Below, in pieces: positions 1-9,678 of a DNA stretch of 64,000 nt (position 1 is its first letter; each line of letters opens with the position of its first letter). The position numbers and the translations under genes are program-made. Under the pieces are notes generated by a model. The model saw only the letters and a program-made list of their open reading frames with translations. It ran no database searches and was not told the origin of the DNA. The stretch is from JACCZX01 sp963807155 (GTDB lineage: Bacteria; Pseudomonadota; Gammaproteobacteria; Burkholderiales; Burkholderiaceae_F): NCBI GenBank assembly GCA_963807155.1, contig CAWEAZ010000031.1, positions 310,001 to 374,000 of the forward strand, given 5' to 3'.

Positions 1-241
1 GAGGAAAGAATGCAACCTCTGCGCCGTCATGCAGCGGGTGGCCGTCATCGACCATCGCTTGATCGACCGCCGCCCGCACGCGCCGCGTTTCGGCAAATGC
101 CTCGCGCCAAGGTTCACCGCGCTGGGTCAGCCAGCTACGCAACTGCGCAACATTTGCGACGCCGTCCGGAGCATTGACTGCTTCTTCACCGCGACCGATG
201 CGTTCGCGAAGCGCCGCAAAGTACAGAACGCGCAGTTTCAT
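1..241 (-). CDS. moaD: Molybdopterin synthase small subunit MoaD (3' end cut by window edge)
   Basis: Reading the minus strand from an ATG at 241 gives about 80 residues beginning MKLRVLYFAALRERIG, the ubiquitin-like fold typical of MoaD, the sulfur carrier that with MoaE converts cPMP to molybdopterin. The visible frame ends in EVAFFP; the C-terminal Gly-Gly that is adenylated and thiocarboxylated lies just outside the window. Its ATG overlaps the TGA of moeA as ATGA, so translation is probably coupled. The family call rests on the N-terminal pattern, the size and the moeA-mobB context. Only the last few residues appear to be missing. Confidence 0.88.
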   Translation of the reverse strand, partial: MKLRVLYFAALRERIGRGEEAVNAPDGVANVAQLRSWLTQRGEPWREAFAETRRVRAAVDQAMVDDGHPLHDGAEVAFFP

Positions 242-1429
242 GACTGCAGTTCGGAAAATGGCAGGAAGCGCACGATATCTCCAGCATGAATCAAATGCTC
301 GGACGGATTGTCGATCAGCCCGTCTGCCCATGTGACCGATGTCAGGACCGAAGAGTTCTGATTCGGAAAGATATCGAGCCCACCCTTGTCGTTGAGCCGC
401 GCACGCATGAACTCACGTCGCCGGCTTGATTGCTGCCAGTCGAAGTCCGCTCGCAGCAAGAGTGTTCGCAGAGGCTCGATTCTTCCCTGACGCTGCAGAA
501 TGAACGGCCGCGCGAACAGCACGAAAGTGACAAAGCTCGATACTGGATTGCCAGGCAATCCAATAAACGGCACTCCCTGCACGTGGCCAAAAGCGAGCGG
601 CTTGCCGGGCTTCATTGCGATTTGCCACAGATCGAGCGAGCCTTCAGCCTGCACCGCGGGTTTGACGTGATCTTCCTCGCCCACCGAAACGCCACCGGAG
701 GAGATGATCAAGTCGGCACGCGCTGCCGCACGTACCAGCGTATCGCGGGTGCTCTGCAAATCATCCGGCACGATCCCCAAATCGTTCACCTCGCACCCCA
801 GTGATTCGAGCAGACCTCGCAACATGAATCTGTTCGAGTTGTAGATCCGTCCCGGCGGCAGCGGCTCGCCCGGCATCACCAGCTCATCACCGGTGAAGAA
901 GGTGGCGACACGCAGCCGCCGATGCACGGTGAGCCGTGCGGTTCCGATCGACGCCGCCAGCGCGCAATGCTGCGGTTTCAATCGGACACCGGGCTTTAAC
1001 ACCACATCGCCGCGCCCGATGTCGATGCCCGCCTTGCGGATTGCCTCACCCCGCGGCGGCCGTTCGTTCAACGTCACCTTGTCGCCAACGGCCTCGCACT
1101 TTTCCTGCATGATGACCGCATCGGCTCCCGCGGGAATCGGAGCACCTGTAAAAATGCGAGCTGCGGTTCCGGGCTCGAGCGCAACACCTACTTGCCCTGC
1201 GGCAATGCGCTGGCTGATGCGGAGCGTGGTCGGAGTGCGCGGAACATCCGCGGTACGCACTGCGTAACCGTCCATCTGGGAGTTGTCGAGCGGCGGCACA
1301 TCGACCGACGACACCACAGCGGTCGCAAGCACGCGGCCGTTGGCCAGCATCTGTGTCGACCGGCTCGACGTCGGTCACTGGCTGAGCTGCGGAAAGCAGC
1401 TTCTCGAGCGCTTGTTCGACAGAAAGCAA
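238..1429 (-). CDS. moeA: Molybdopterin molybdenumtransferase MoeA, one frameshift near 1351
   Basis: MoeA inserts molybdate into adenylated molybdopterin in the last step of cofactor synthesis. The N-terminus (MLSVEQALEKLLSAAQPVTD, from a TTG at 1429) and the body (from ATG 1350, with DNSQMDGYAVR, SGGVSVGEEDH and LPGNPVSS) lie in different frames. Removing one base near 1351 joins them with the spacing seen in E. coli MoeA and gives 396 residues. As written, a 370-residue protein could start at 1350 but would lack about 26 conserved residues. The gene sits between mobB and moaD in a molybdenum cofactor operon. I infer that the indel is a sequence error and that the gene is intact in the cell. 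Confidence 0.9.
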
Positions 1430-1433
1430 GGGA

Positions 1434-1940
1434 TCAGACGCGCGGCGCCGGTAGTTGCAGAAGTTGACTGATGAACGCAGCGATTTTATCGGGATCGTTC
1501 AGATCGAGCACCGGCAGATGAGTGTGCACTGCGTGGTCGGTCGCTAGCGCGACCACGTTCGAGTCGTGCGGAAAAATCGGCGGATCGACGTTGGCCGTTC
1601 TTCGTACTTCAATGCGCGGAATATTTCCTTCGCTCTTGAATCCTTCAATGATCACCAGATCGCACGCCGCGAGCTCGCCAAGCAACTCGTCGAGCGTTGC
1701 GGCGCGTTGCGGCGTTTCACTCAGCAGCGCCCAACGCGAGGCAGTCGCGATCAGCACTTGCTGCGCGCCGGCATCGCGATAGCGAAACGAGTCCTTGCCG
1801 GGACGGTCCATGTCGAATCCATGATGCGCGTTCTTCACGGCCGAGACGGAGAGACCACGCGAGCGAAAGATGGGTATCAGCTTCTCGATCAACGTCGTCT
1901 TGCCGCTGTTCGAATAGCCGATAAAGCCGATGGCTTTCAC
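1434..1940 (-). CDS. mobB: Molybdopterin-guanine dinucleotide biosynthesis adaptor MobB
   Basis: A 168-residue P-loop GTP-binding protein with Walker A GYSNSGKTT at residues 8-16 and the downstream IIEGFKSE segment typical of MobB. It helps MobA attach GMP to Mo-molybdopterin; it is not strictly required in E. coli. The start ATG overlaps the thrC stop as ATGA, and moeA follows directly, so the threonine and molybdenum cofactor genes probably share a transcript. Length is normal for the family and no lesion is seen. Confidence 0.93.
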   Translation of the reverse strand: MKAIGFIGYSNSGKTTLIEKLIPIFRSRGLSVSAVKNAHHGFDMDRPGKDSFRYRDAGAQQVLIATASRWALLSETPQRAATLDELLGELAACDLVIIEGFKSEGNIPRIEVRRTANVDPPIFPHDSNVVALATDHAVHTHLPVLDLNDPDKIAAFISQLLQLPAPRV

Positions 1941-3367
1941 CGGACGTGCCCGGCAATAAAGGACTTGACTGCCTCGACGTCGGCCGGAAGCACTTCGAAT
2001 CGCTGCGGGCGTGCCTCGAGTCCGACGTAGGCAGCAGGCCGCTCAGGCTCGCGCCCGATCGCTTCCACAATCGTTTGCGGAAACTTTGCCGGCAGCGCGG
2101 TCTCGAGGCAAATCATCGGCACATCCCGGTCAATGTGCTCGAGCGCGACCTTGATGCCGTCAGCGGTATGCGGGTCGATGACGATGCCGTACCTCTCGAA
2201 CATCGTACGAATCGTTCGAATGCGATCCGTATGCGTGCTGCGGCCGGAGACGAGCCCGCTCGCGGCGACGAGAGGCCAGATCGGCGTCCCGCCCAAGTGA
2301 AACTCGCCGCGCGTATCGACTTCCCACCAGAGTTCGCGCAGCAGTTCACTGTCGCGCTCGACCAGATCGAAAATGAAGCGCTCGAAGTTCGACGCTTTCG
2401 AAATATCCATCGACGGACTGCTGGTCGCATGAGTTTCCCCACTGCTACGAACACGGTAACGTCCAGTTCGAAAAAATTCGTCGAGCACGTCGTTTTCGTT
2501 GGTCGCAAGTACCAGCCGATCGATCGGCAACCCCATTTGCTTTGCGACCCAGCCCGACAGGATGTTGCCGAAATTGCCGGACGGTACTGCGAACGACACC
2601 TTCTGCTCGCTCGACTCGGTCGCAGCCAAGTAACCCTTGAAGTAGTAGACGACCTGCGCGACCACCCTGCCCCAATTGATCGAGTTGACACTGCCGATGC
2701 TGAAGCGCTGCTTGAATTCGAGATCGCCGGCAACGGCTTTGACGATGTCCTGACAATCGTCGAACACGCCTTCGAGAGCAATGTTGAAAATATTTGCGTC
2801 GGTGAGCGAGTACATCTGCGCGCGTTGGAATTCACTCATCCTTCCGTTGGGCGACAGCATGAAGACATTGATGCGATCACGGCCTCGCATTGCATATTCG
2901 GCAGCCGACCCGGTATCACCCGACGTCGCGCCAAGCACATTCAAACGCTCGCCACGCTGTTCGAGAACGCGCTGGAACAGCGCTCCCAGCAACTGCATTG
3001 CGAGGTCCTTGAAAGCCAGCGTAGGACCGTTGGAAAGTTCAAGAAGTCCGAGCCCAGGCGCCAGCCAGCGCAGCGGCGCAATGTCGCCTGCACGGCTATC
3101 GGTGCGTGCATGGGAAAAGTTCCGTGCCGTGTAGGTCGCGCGCGTGAGAGCGGAAAGCTCATCCGGCGCGATTTCGTCGGCGAACTTGCCGATTACCGCG
3201 CTCGCGAGGTCTGCGTACGAAAGTGAACGCCAGGAGTCGAGCTCGGCAGCGCTCACGTGCGGATACGACGCCGGCACATACAAGCCGCCGTCGGCTGCCA
3301 ACCCTGACAGCAAAATTTCGCTGAATGATTGCTCGGGCGCGCGGCCGCGCGTCGATACGTAGCGCAT
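1937..3367 (-). CDS. thrC: Threonine synthase
   Basis: A 476-residue PLP enzyme that converts O-phosphohomoserine to threonine. The N-terminus MRYVSTRG and the PLP-lysine segment LAFKDLAMQL near residue 120 are characteristic of the long bacterial ThrC form, as is the GATSGDTGSAAEYA phosphate-binding segment. The gene starts six bases after the hom stop and its stop overlaps the mobB start. With hom this completes two steps from aspartate semialdehyde to threonine; the homoserine kinase is not in the window. Intact. Confidence 0.96.
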   Translation of the reverse strand: MRYVSTRGRAPEQSFSEILLSGLAADGGLYVPASYPHVSAAELDSWRSLSYADLASAVIGKFADEIAPDELSALTRATYTARNFSHARTDSRAGDIAPLRWLAPGLGLLELSNGPTLAFKDLAMQLLGALFQRVLEQRGERLNVLGATSGDTGSAAEYAMRGRDRINVFMLSPNGRMSEFQRAQMYSLTDANIFNIALEGVFDDCQDIVKAVAGDLEFKQRFSIGSVNSINWGRVVAQVVYYFKGYLAATESSEQKVSFAVPSGNFGNILSGWVAKQMGLPIDRLVLATNENDVLDEFFRTGRYRVRSSGETHATSSPSMDISKASNFERFIFDLVERDSELLRELWWEVDTRGEFHLGGTPIWPLVAASGLVSGRSTHTDRIRTIRTMFERYGIVIDPHTADGIKVALEHIDRDVPMICLETALPAKFPQTIVEAIGREPERPAAYVGLEARPQRFEVLPADVEAVKSFIAGHVR

Positions 3368-3373
3368 TACCCG

Positions 3374-4684
3374 TTAGAGCAATTCTTCTTGCCGCAGGCG
3401 AATCACCGGCGCCAACACGGTCGGTAACGCTTCGATGCGCGCGATCGCAGCATTCACATCGCGCTCTACAGCGTCGTGAGTCAGCATGATGATGTCGGTC
3501 TGATTCTCGCCCTCGGACGGCTCGCGCTGAAACAGCGCGTCGATCGAGATACGGCCATCGGCCAGATTGCGCGTGATGTCGGCCAACACGCCGGGCTGAT
3601 CAGCCACACGCATACGGAAGTAGTACGAAGTGACCGTGTCGTCGACGCTGAGCCACGGCAGCGCAGCGACGCCCTCCGGCTGAAACGCCAGATGCGGCAC
3701 GTGATTCTCTGGATCTGCAGTGTGCAGACGGGTGACGTCGACGAGGTCGGCGATGACAGCTGATGCGGTCGGCTCCGCGCCCGCACCCTGGCCGTAGTAG
3801 AGCGTCGTGCCGACTGCGTCGCCCTTGATCAGGACGGCGTTCATCGCACCTTCGACGTTCGCGATCAATCTTTGCAGTGGCACCAGCGTTGGATGAACTC
3901 GCAGCTCAATGCCTGCCGACGTTCGCTTGGTAATGGCGAGCAGCTTGATGCGGTACCCGAGCTGCTCGGCATACTTGATGTCTTCTTTGGCCAGTTTAGA
4001 AATGCCCTCGGTGTAGACCGCATCGATGTTGATCGGCACCCCGAACGCGATCGAAGACAGGATCGCCAGCTTGTGTGCCGCATCGATGCCCTCGATATCG
4101 AACGTCGGGTCGGCTTCGGCATAGCCGAGCCGCTGCGCCTCGCTGAGTGCGGTCTCAAAGGTGATTCCGCGCGAGCGCATCTCCGACAAGATGAAGTTGC
4201 TGGTGCCGTTGATGATGCCGGCGATCCATTCGATCCGATTGGCGGTCAAGCCTTCACGCAGCGCCTTGATGATCGGGATGCCGCCCGCTACTGCCGCCTC
4301 GAATGCCAACATCACGCCATGCGTACGCGCGGCATCAAAGAGCTCGTTACCGTGCCGCGCGAGCAACGCCTTATTGGCGGTGACGACATGCTTGCCGCGC
4401 GTGATCGCATCGAGCGCAAGCGCGTACGCGGGCTCGTAACCGCCCATTAGCTCGACAACGATGTCGATGTCCGGATTACGAATCACGTCGTTGAAGTTCG
4501 ACGAGACCGGCACTTTGGAGCCGACAATCGCGCGTGCCTTGTCGACGTCGCGCACCGTGATGGCTGCGACCTCGATGCCGCGCCCGGCCCGCCGTGCAAT
4601 TTCGTGCTGATTGCGCTGCAGGATTTCGTACGTGCCACGGCCGACGGTGCCGAGGCCAAGCAATCCAACGCGGATGGGTTTCAC
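3374..4684 (-). CDS. hom: Homoserine dehydrogenase
   Basis: A 436-residue monofunctional homoserine dehydrogenase that reduces aspartate semialdehyde to homoserine. It has the N-terminal nucleotide-binding GLLGLGTVGRGT, the ANKALLA motif, the catalytic-domain segments GGIPIIKALREG and EGIDAAHKLAIL, and a C-terminal ACT domain (about residues 355-430) of the kind that binds threonine for feedback control. There is no aspartokinase fusion. It lies between the aminotransferase and thrC on one strand, an arrangement common in Betaproteobacteria. Intact. Confidence 0.96.
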   Translation of the reverse strand: MKPIRVGLLGLGTVGRGTYEILQRNQHEIARRAGRGIEVAAITVRDVDKARAIVGSKVPVSSNFNDVIRNPDIDIVVELMGGYEPAYALALDAITRGKHVVTANKALLARHGNELFDAARTHGVMLAFEAAVAGGIPIIKALREGLTANRIEWIAGIINGTSNFILSEMRSRGITFETALSEAQRLGYAEADPTFDIEGIDAAHKLAILSSIAFGVPINIDAVYTEGISKLAKEDIKYAEQLGYRIKLLAITKRTSAGIELRVHPTLVPLQRLIANVEGAMNAVLIKGDAVGTTLYYGQGAGAEPTASAVIADLVDVTRLHTADPENHVPHLAFQPEGVAALPWLSVDDTVTSYYFRMRVADQPGVLADITRNLADGRISIDALFQREPSEGENQTDIIMLTHDAVERDVNAAIARIEALPTVLAPVIRLRQEELL

Positions 4685-4728
4685 AAATCAAGGCCGCCGG
4701 ACGCGCCAGCGGCCGGCACCGCTGAGCG

Positions 4729-5946
4729 TCACGCTGCGGCCCTCTGCGGCGGGACCTTGCCGTCTTTCCGAAGCATCTCCTTGATACCGCGCACCGCTTG
4801 TCGAATCCTGTGCTCGTTCTCGATCAACGCGAAGCGAACGTGGTTGTCGCCGTAATCGCCAAACCCGATGCCGGGCGATATCGCAACCTTCGCATCGGCC
4901 AGTATCTTCTTCGCAAATTCGAGCGAGCCCATTGGCTGGTACGGCGCAGGAATCTCGGCCCATATGTACATCGATGCCTTGGGCACTTCGACCATCCAAC
5001 CCGCTTCATGCAGGCCGCGCGCCAGAACATCGCGGCGCCGCTGGTACTCACGGCGTATGCCGTCGACACACTCCTGAGGCCCTTCCAGCGCGGCGATCGA
5101 CGCCACCTGAATCGGCGTGAATGTTCCGTAGTCGTGATAGCTCTTGATGCGTGACAGCGCCGACACCAGGTCCTTGTTGCCGACCATGAAGCCGATGCGC
5201 CAGCCGGCCATGTTGTAGCTCTTGCTCATCGTGAAAAACTCGACGGCCACTTCGCGCGCGCCGGCGACCTGCATGATCGACGGTGCGCGATGGTTCGGGT
5301 ACGCATCATCGAACGTGATGTCGGCATAGGCGAGATCGTGCACGACGTAGATGCCGTACTGCCTCGCAAGCGTGATAACCCGCTCAAAGAAATCGAGCTC
5401 GACGCATTGCGCGGTGGGGTTACTCGGAAAACCGAGAATCATCATTCGCGGTTTGGGCAGTGACTCGCGGATCGAACGCTCGAGTTCGGCGAAGAAATCC
5501 ACGCGGCCATCCATCCGCACCGAGCGGATATCGGCGCCGGCGATGATCGCGCCGTAAATGTGAATCGGATAGCTCGGATTCGGCACCAGCACCGTGTCAC
5601 CGCGATCGAGCGTGGCCAGCATCAGGTGCGCCAACCCTTCTTTCGAACCGATCGTGACGATCGTCTCGGACTCCGGATCGAGCTCGACACCGTATCGCTG
5701 CTGGTACCACGTGGCGATCGCACGCCGCAACCGGGGAATGCCTTTCGATACCGAATAGCCGTGCGTGTCCTGGCGTTGCACCGCCTCAATGAGCTTGTCG
5801 ACGATATGACGCGGCGTCGGGCCATCCGGATTGCCCATGCTCATATCGATGATGTCCTCGCCGCGCCGGCGCGCAGCCATCTTCAACTCGCCCGTGATGT
5901 TGAAGACGTAAGGGGGAAGGCGCTTGATGCGCGAAAACTCAATCAT
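4729..5946 (-). CDS. alaC: Alanine-type class I aminotransferase (AlaC family)
   Basis: A 405-residue fold-type I PLP aminotransferase. The PLP-binding lysine lies in TMSKSYNMAGWRIGF near residue 240, and FPSNPTAQ carries the conserved Asn-Pro. The N-terminus (FSRIKRLPPYVF) and the hom-thrC neighbourhood match the AlaC/YfdZ alanine transaminases of Betaproteobacteria, so the likely reaction is glutamate plus pyruvate giving alanine plus 2-oxoglutarate. Substrate preference cannot be read from sequence with certainty. It is the first gene of the minus-strand group and is divergent from the Mth938-like gene. Confidence 0.88.
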   Translation of the reverse strand: MIEFSRIKRLPPYVFNITGELKMAARRRGEDIIDMSMGNPDGPTPRHIVDKLIEAVQRQDTHGYSVSKGIPRLRRAIATWYQQRYGVELDPESETIVTIGSKEGLAHLMLATLDRGDTVLVPNPSYPIHIYGAIIAGADIRSVRMDGRVDFFAELERSIRESLPKPRMMILGFPSNPTAQCVELDFFERVITLARQYGIYVVHDLAYADITFDDAYPNHRAPSIMQVAGAREVAVEFFTMSKSYNMAGWRIGFMVGNKDLVSALSRIKSYHDYGTFTPIQVASIAALEGPQECVDGIRREYQRRRDVLARGLHEAGWMVEVPKASMYIWAEIPAPYQPMGSLEFAKKILADAKVAISPGIGFGDYGDNHVRFALIENEHRIRQAVRGIKEMLRKDGKVPPQRAAA

Positions 5947-6003
5947 GATTTGAGGTCGGATATCGACGCGTTTCTACACGTCTGCGGCGCCGCAGGGCGT
6001 GCC

Positions 6004-6009
6004 TATAAT
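6004..6009 (+). promoter_or_regulatory. Perfect TATAAT -10 element ahead of the Mth938-like gene
   Basis: A consensus TATAAT lies in the short divergent interval between the aminotransferase and the plus-strand genes. No clear -35 hexamer sits at 16-18 bases upstream. Transcription from it would begin near 6016, which rules out the ATG at 5999 as a start for the next gene and supports the TTG at 6053. Confidence 0.5.
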
Positions 6010-6052
6010 GTACTCGAACACCTGCCTAATTCCGACTGAGGTTTCGCGCAAT

Positions 6053-6424
6053 TTGAAGCTGCACGCCGACACGCCCACTACGCAAAACACCGTTACTGCC
6101 TACGGTCCGGGCTTCGTTGAAATCAACCGGGTGCGCCACACAACCAATCTGATCGTCACACCCGATCAGGTCGAGCCTTGGCCGGTGGCCAGCTTCGAGA
6201 CGCTCGACACGGCCAGCTTCGAGCGGTTACGCGATCTGCGCAGCGAGGTGGTTCTGCTCGGCACCGGCAAGCGGCAGCGCTTCCCGCATCCGCGCTTGAC
6301 GCGTCCGCTGATGGATGCGCGCGTTGGACTCGAGGTGATGGATACGCAGGCCGCGTGCCGGACTTACAACATATTGGCAGCCGAAAGCCGCAAGGTCGCT
6401 GCTGCCCTGTTCGTTGAAGACTGA
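6053..6424 (+). CDS. Mth938-like domain protein (DUF498)
   Basis: About 123 residues of the Mth938/DUF498 fold, related to the mitochondrial complex I assembly factor NDUFAF3. Bacterial function is unknown. Typical features are YGPGFVEIN near the N-terminus, the VVLLGTGKRQRFP segment, and the ending AACRTYNILAAESRKVAAALF. I chose the TTG at 6053 because it follows GAGG at 6038-6041 and lies downstream of the TATAAT at 6004; the open frame extends to an ATG at 5999 that overlaps the promoter. It is followed 16 bases later by bcp on the same strand. Confidence 0.82.
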   Translation: MKLHADTPTTQNTVTAYGPGFVEINRVRHTTNLIVTPDQVEPWPVASFETLDTASFERLRDLRSEVVLLGTGKRQRFPHPRLTRPLMDARVGLEVMDTQAACRTYNILAAESRKVAAALFVED

Positions 6425-6440
6425 GGATTCGAAAACTGCC

Positions 6441-6905
6441 ATGGCGGTTGCAATCGACACCAAGGTACCTGACTTCACGGCCGCGGCCACCGGCGGCGAC
6501 TTTACTTTGTCAGCGCAGCGCGGCAAGACGGTTGTTCTTTATTTTTATCCGAAGGACAACACGCCCGGTTGCACCACCGAGGGCCAAGATTTTGCCGCCT
6601 CCAACGCCAAGTTCAAGAAGGCAAATGCCGTCGTACTGGGTGTGTCGCGCGATAGCCTGAAATCACACGAAGGGTTCAAAGCCAAGATGAAGTTTCCGTT
6701 CGAGCTGATCTCGGACCCTGATGAAAAGCTGTGCGAGCTCTTCGGCGTAATGAAGATGAAGAACATGTACGGCCGGCAGGTGCGCGGTGTCGAGCGCAGC
6801 ACGTTCGTGATCGACGGTTCCGGCAAGCTGCGGAAGGAGTGGCGCGGCGTCAAGGTGCCTAACCACGTCGATCAGGTACTTGCTTTTGCGCAATCACTCG
6901 CATGA
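6441..6905 (+). CDS. bcp: Thioredoxin-dependent thiol peroxidase (Bcp/PrxQ)
   Basis: A 154-residue peroxiredoxin of the Bcp/PrxQ group that reduces hydrogen and organic peroxides in the cytoplasm. The peroxidatic cysteine is in TPGCTTEGQDF; the resolving cysteine found five residues later in E. coli Bcp is absent (Gln-Asp here), so it either uses the cysteine in EKLCELFG or acts as a 1-Cys type. I start at ATG 6441 (MAVAIDTKVPDF). An upstream in-frame ATG at 6414 would overlap the previous gene. phoH follows after three bases. Confidence 0.94.
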   Translation: MAVAIDTKVPDFTAAATGGDFTLSAQRGKTVVLYFYPKDNTPGCTTEGQDFAASNAKFKKANAVVLGVSRDSLKSHEGFKAKMKFPFELISDPDEKLCELFGVMKMKNMYGRQVRGVERSTFVIDGSGKLRKEWRGVKVPNHVDQVLAFAQSLA

Positions 6906-6908
6906 TGT

Positions 6909-8576
6909 TTGCCCCTCGATATTTCCTCTGATGAGTCGATCGTCCCGCTGATGCCACTTCCGAAAGCACCGACCAAGCCCGCCACCGTCCTTACGTCAAT
7001 TCCGCTGGAGCCCGCACGCGAGCCGCCGCACCTGGAGCGCCCGTCTTCCGCGGTGGTGCCGCTGACACCGGTCGCGCGCGCGCCACAGGCGCCCCAGCCC
7101 TCGTCGGCGCGGCCGAGTCCAGCGGCGCGACTCGCGGTTGTCGAATCCCAACCACAGCCCGGAAAGAACGTAACGAAGAAACTGCGATCGACCGGCACGC
7201 CGCGGCTGTTCGTTCTGGATACGAACGTGCTGCTGCACGACCCGACGAGCCTCTTCAGATTTGAAGAGCACGACGTGTTCTTACCGATGATGACGTTGGA
7301 AGAGCTCGACTCGCACAAGAAAGGTATGTCGGAAGTCGCACGGAGCGCACGCCAGGTTTCGCGCACACTCGATTCGCTGGTGGCTGCGACCAAGACACCG
7401 ATCGAAGAAGGAATTCCGTTATCCGCGCTTGGCAACAAGGACGCAGCGGGCCGCCTGATTTTTCAAACGCAGGCAGTGACGGGCACGCTGCCAGATAGCT
7501 TGCCCGCGGGCAAGGCTGATAACCAAATACTCGGCGTCGTCCGTGGATTGAAAGACTTGCAGACGACACGTGACGTCGTGCTGGTCTCGAAGGACATCAA
7601 CATGCGCGTCAAGGCGCGCGTGCTCGGTTTACAAGCCGAGGATTACACCAACGACAAGGTGCTCGAAGACACCGACCTGCTCTACACCGGTGTGTTGCAG
7701 CTGCCCGCGAGCTTTTGGGACAAGAACGGCAAAGGGATGGAGTCGTGGCAGCACGGCGGCTTCACCTACTACCGGATCAATGGGCCGATCGTCGCCGGAC
7801 TGTTGGTCAATCAGTTTGTCTATCTCGAAAACGGGACGACGTTTTATGCGCAGGTGCGCGAGATCCGCGGCAAGTCGGCGGTGCTCCGCGTTTTGCGCGA
7901 CTACACGCACGCCAAGAACGCCGTGTGGGGAGTGACCGCGCGCAACCGTGAGCAGAGCTTCGCGTTGAATCTGCTGATGGATCCCGAATGCGATTTCGTC
8001 ACATTGATTGGTCAGGCGGGCACCGGCAAGACATTGCTGGCGCTCGCTGCCGGCCTGTCACAGACGCTGGAAACCAAGCGCTTCTCGGAAATCATCGTCA
8101 CCCGCGCCACCGTGCCGGTGGGCGATGACATCGGCTTTCTGCCCGGCACCGAAGAAGAAAAGATGGCGCCGTGGATGGGCGCGCTCGAAGACAACCTCGA
8201 AGTGCTGAACAAGACCGACGACAACGCCGGCGAATGGGGCCGCGCGGCGACCAACGATCTGATCCGCACGCGCATCCGCATCAAGTCGCTTAACTTTATG
8301 CGTGGCCGAACGTTCATCAGCAAATATCTGATCATCGACGAAGCGCAGAACCTGACGCCGAAGCAAATGAAGACGCTCGTCACGCGCGCCGGGCCTGGCA
8401 CGAAGGTCATCTGTCTTGGCAACATCGCGCAGATCGACACGCCTTATCTGACCGAGGGCTCATCGGGGTTGACTTACGTAGTCGATCGCTTCAAAGGCTG
8501 GCTGCATTCCGGGCACGTGACTTTGCAGCGGGGTGAGCGGTCGCGGCTGGCCGACTACGCGGCGGAAATCTTGTAG
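6909..8576 (+). CDS. PIN domain-PhoH family ATPase
   Basis: A 555-residue protein with a disordered Pro- and Ala-rich leader (about 1-90), a PIN nuclease-like domain starting at LFVLDTNVLLHDP, and a C-terminal PhoH ATPase with Walker A GQAGTGKT near residue 365 and Walker B YLIIDEAQNLTP. This is the PIN-PhoH (PhoH2/YlaK-like) architecture. Characterised relatives act as RNA helicase-ribonucleases; the role here is inferred. The start is ambiguous: the open frame begins at a TTG at 6909, and an ATG at 6951 is an alternative. It lies directly behind bcp, probably in the same operon. Confidence 0.9.
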   Translation: MPLDISSDESIVPLMPLPKAPTKPATVLTSIPLEPAREPPHLERPSSAVVPLTPVARAPQAPQPSSARPSPAARLAVVESQPQPGKNVTKKLRSTGTPRLFVLDTNVLLHDPTSLFRFEEHDVFLPMMTLEELDSHKKGMSEVARSARQVSRTLDSLVAATKTPIEEGIPLSALGNKDAAGRLIFQTQAVTGTLPDSLPAGKADNQILGVVRGLKDLQTTRDVVLVSKDINMRVKARVLGLQAEDYTNDKVLEDTDLLYTGVLQLPASFWDKNGKGMESWQHGGFTYYRINGPIVAGLLVNQFVYLENGTTFYAQVREIRGKSAVLRVLRDYTHAKNAVWGVTARNREQSFALNLLMDPECDFVTLIGQAGTGKTLLALAAGLSQTLETKRFSEIIVTRATVPVGDDIGFLPGTEEEKMAPWMGALEDNLEVLNKTDDNAGEWGRAATNDLIRTRIRIKSLNFMRGRTFISKYLIIDEAQNLTPKQMKTLVTRAGPGTKVICLGNIAQIDTPYLTEGSSGLTYVVDRFKGWLHSGHVTLQRGERSRLADYAAEIL

Positions 8577-8598
8577 CGTTTCCGCGCAGATCGGCGTC

Positions 8599-9678
8599 AT
8601 GTTCGCGATCGCCCCGCCGATCGAGCCGATGCTTGCCAAGATTGCGGATGAGCTGCCCAGCTCACCGGATTTTCTGTTCGAGCCAAAATGGGACGGCTTT
8701 CGCGCGATCGTTTTTCGCGGCGCGTCGGACGTGTTCATTCAAAGCCGCGACCTGCGCCCGCTCGACCGCTACTTTCCCGAACTCCACGATTCGTTGCTCG
8801 AACGGCTGCCTGCCGGCTGTGTGATCGACGGCGAGATCGTCATCGCCGGGCCGAACGGGCTCGACTTCGACGCGCTGCAGTTGAGGTTGCACCCGGCGGC
8901 TTCGCGCGTTGCCAAGCTGGCGAAGCAGACTCCTGCATCGTTTGTCGCGTTTGATGTGCTCGCGATCAATGGCCGCAATGTGATGTCAGTTACGCAAAAC
9001 GAGCGTCGAGCGTTGCTGGAAGAGGCGTTGAGCCAAGTCGAGCCACCTGTGCACTTGACCCCGATGACACGCGATCGCGCCATCGCGCTGCAGTGGCTCG
9101 AGCACTTCGAAGGCGCCGGCTTGGACGGCGTGATCGCTAAACCGGCGGACAGTTCCTACGAGCCTGGCAAGCGCGTGCTGATCAAGGTCAAGCACGCGCG
9201 CACTGCTGATTGCGTCGTTGCCGGCTTCCGATGGCACAAGAGCGGAAAGGACGTCGTAGGGTCGTTGCTGCTCGGCTTGTATGACGATCGGGGCGTGCTG
9301 CAGCATGTAGGAGTGACGTCCGCATTCACGATGGCAACGCGCAAGCAGCTTGCACTCGATCTCGCACCATTGCGCAAGGACGCACTAAAGGATCATCCAT
9401 GGCGCGAATGGGCAAGCGCGGATGATGGGGCGACGCGCATGCCCGGAGCGCAGAGCCGCTGGAGCGCGGGAAAGGATTTGTCGTGGGAGCCGCTACGCAT
9501 CGAGCGCGTGTGCGAAGTCAAATACGATCACCTGCAAGGTGATCGCTTCAGGCATGCTGCGATTTTTCTTCGATGGCGACCGGACAAACCGCCAAGTGAG
9601 TGCCGCTACGACCAGCTCGAAGTCACGACACCTTTCGAGCTCGAGAAGGTTTTCGGCGCGGCTCAGTCTCAGCGTTAG
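8599..9678 (+). CDS. ATP-dependent DNA ligase, LigC-like
   Basis: A 359-residue stand-alone ATP-dependent ligase with only the nucleotidyltransferase and OB domains. The adenylated lysine is in EPKWDGFRAI near residue 30. Other ligase motifs visible are DGEIV, GLDGVIAKP and VLIKVKHAR, and the C-terminus carries the OB-fold motif with FLRWRPDKPPSEC. Such ligases complement the NAD-dependent LigA in repair. I start at ATG 8599 (MFAIAPPIEPML), 22 bases after the phoH stop. The last 56 bases overlap the end of the convergent LigD-type polymerase gene. Confidence 0.9.
   Translation: MFAIAPPIEPMLAKIADELPSSPDFLFEPKWDGFRAIVFRGASDVFIQSRDLRPLDRYFPELHDSLLERLPAGCVIDGEIVIAGPNGLDFDALQLRLHPAASRVAKLAKQTPASFVAFDVLAINGRNVMSVTQNERRALLEEALSQVEPPVHLTPMTRDRAIALQWLEHFEGAGLDGVIAKPADSSYEPGKRVLIKVKHARTADCVVAGFRWHKSGKDVVGSLLLGLYDDRGVLQHVGVTSAFTMATRKQLALDLAPLRKDALKDHPWREWASADDGATRMPGAQSRWSAGKDLSWEPLRIERVCEVKYDHLQGDRFRHAAIFLRWRPDKPPSECRYDQLEVTTPFELEKVFGAAQSQR

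Noticed and set aside
1946..3226. Plus-strand open frame of 426 codons opposite thrC
   Set aside because: It lies wholly within intact threonine synthase on the other strand and has no family pattern.
5999..6052. ATG at 5999 as the start of the Mth938-like gene
   Set aside because: It overlaps the TATAAT promoter and adds residues not seen in the family; the TTG at 6053 has a ribosome binding site and fits the conserved start.
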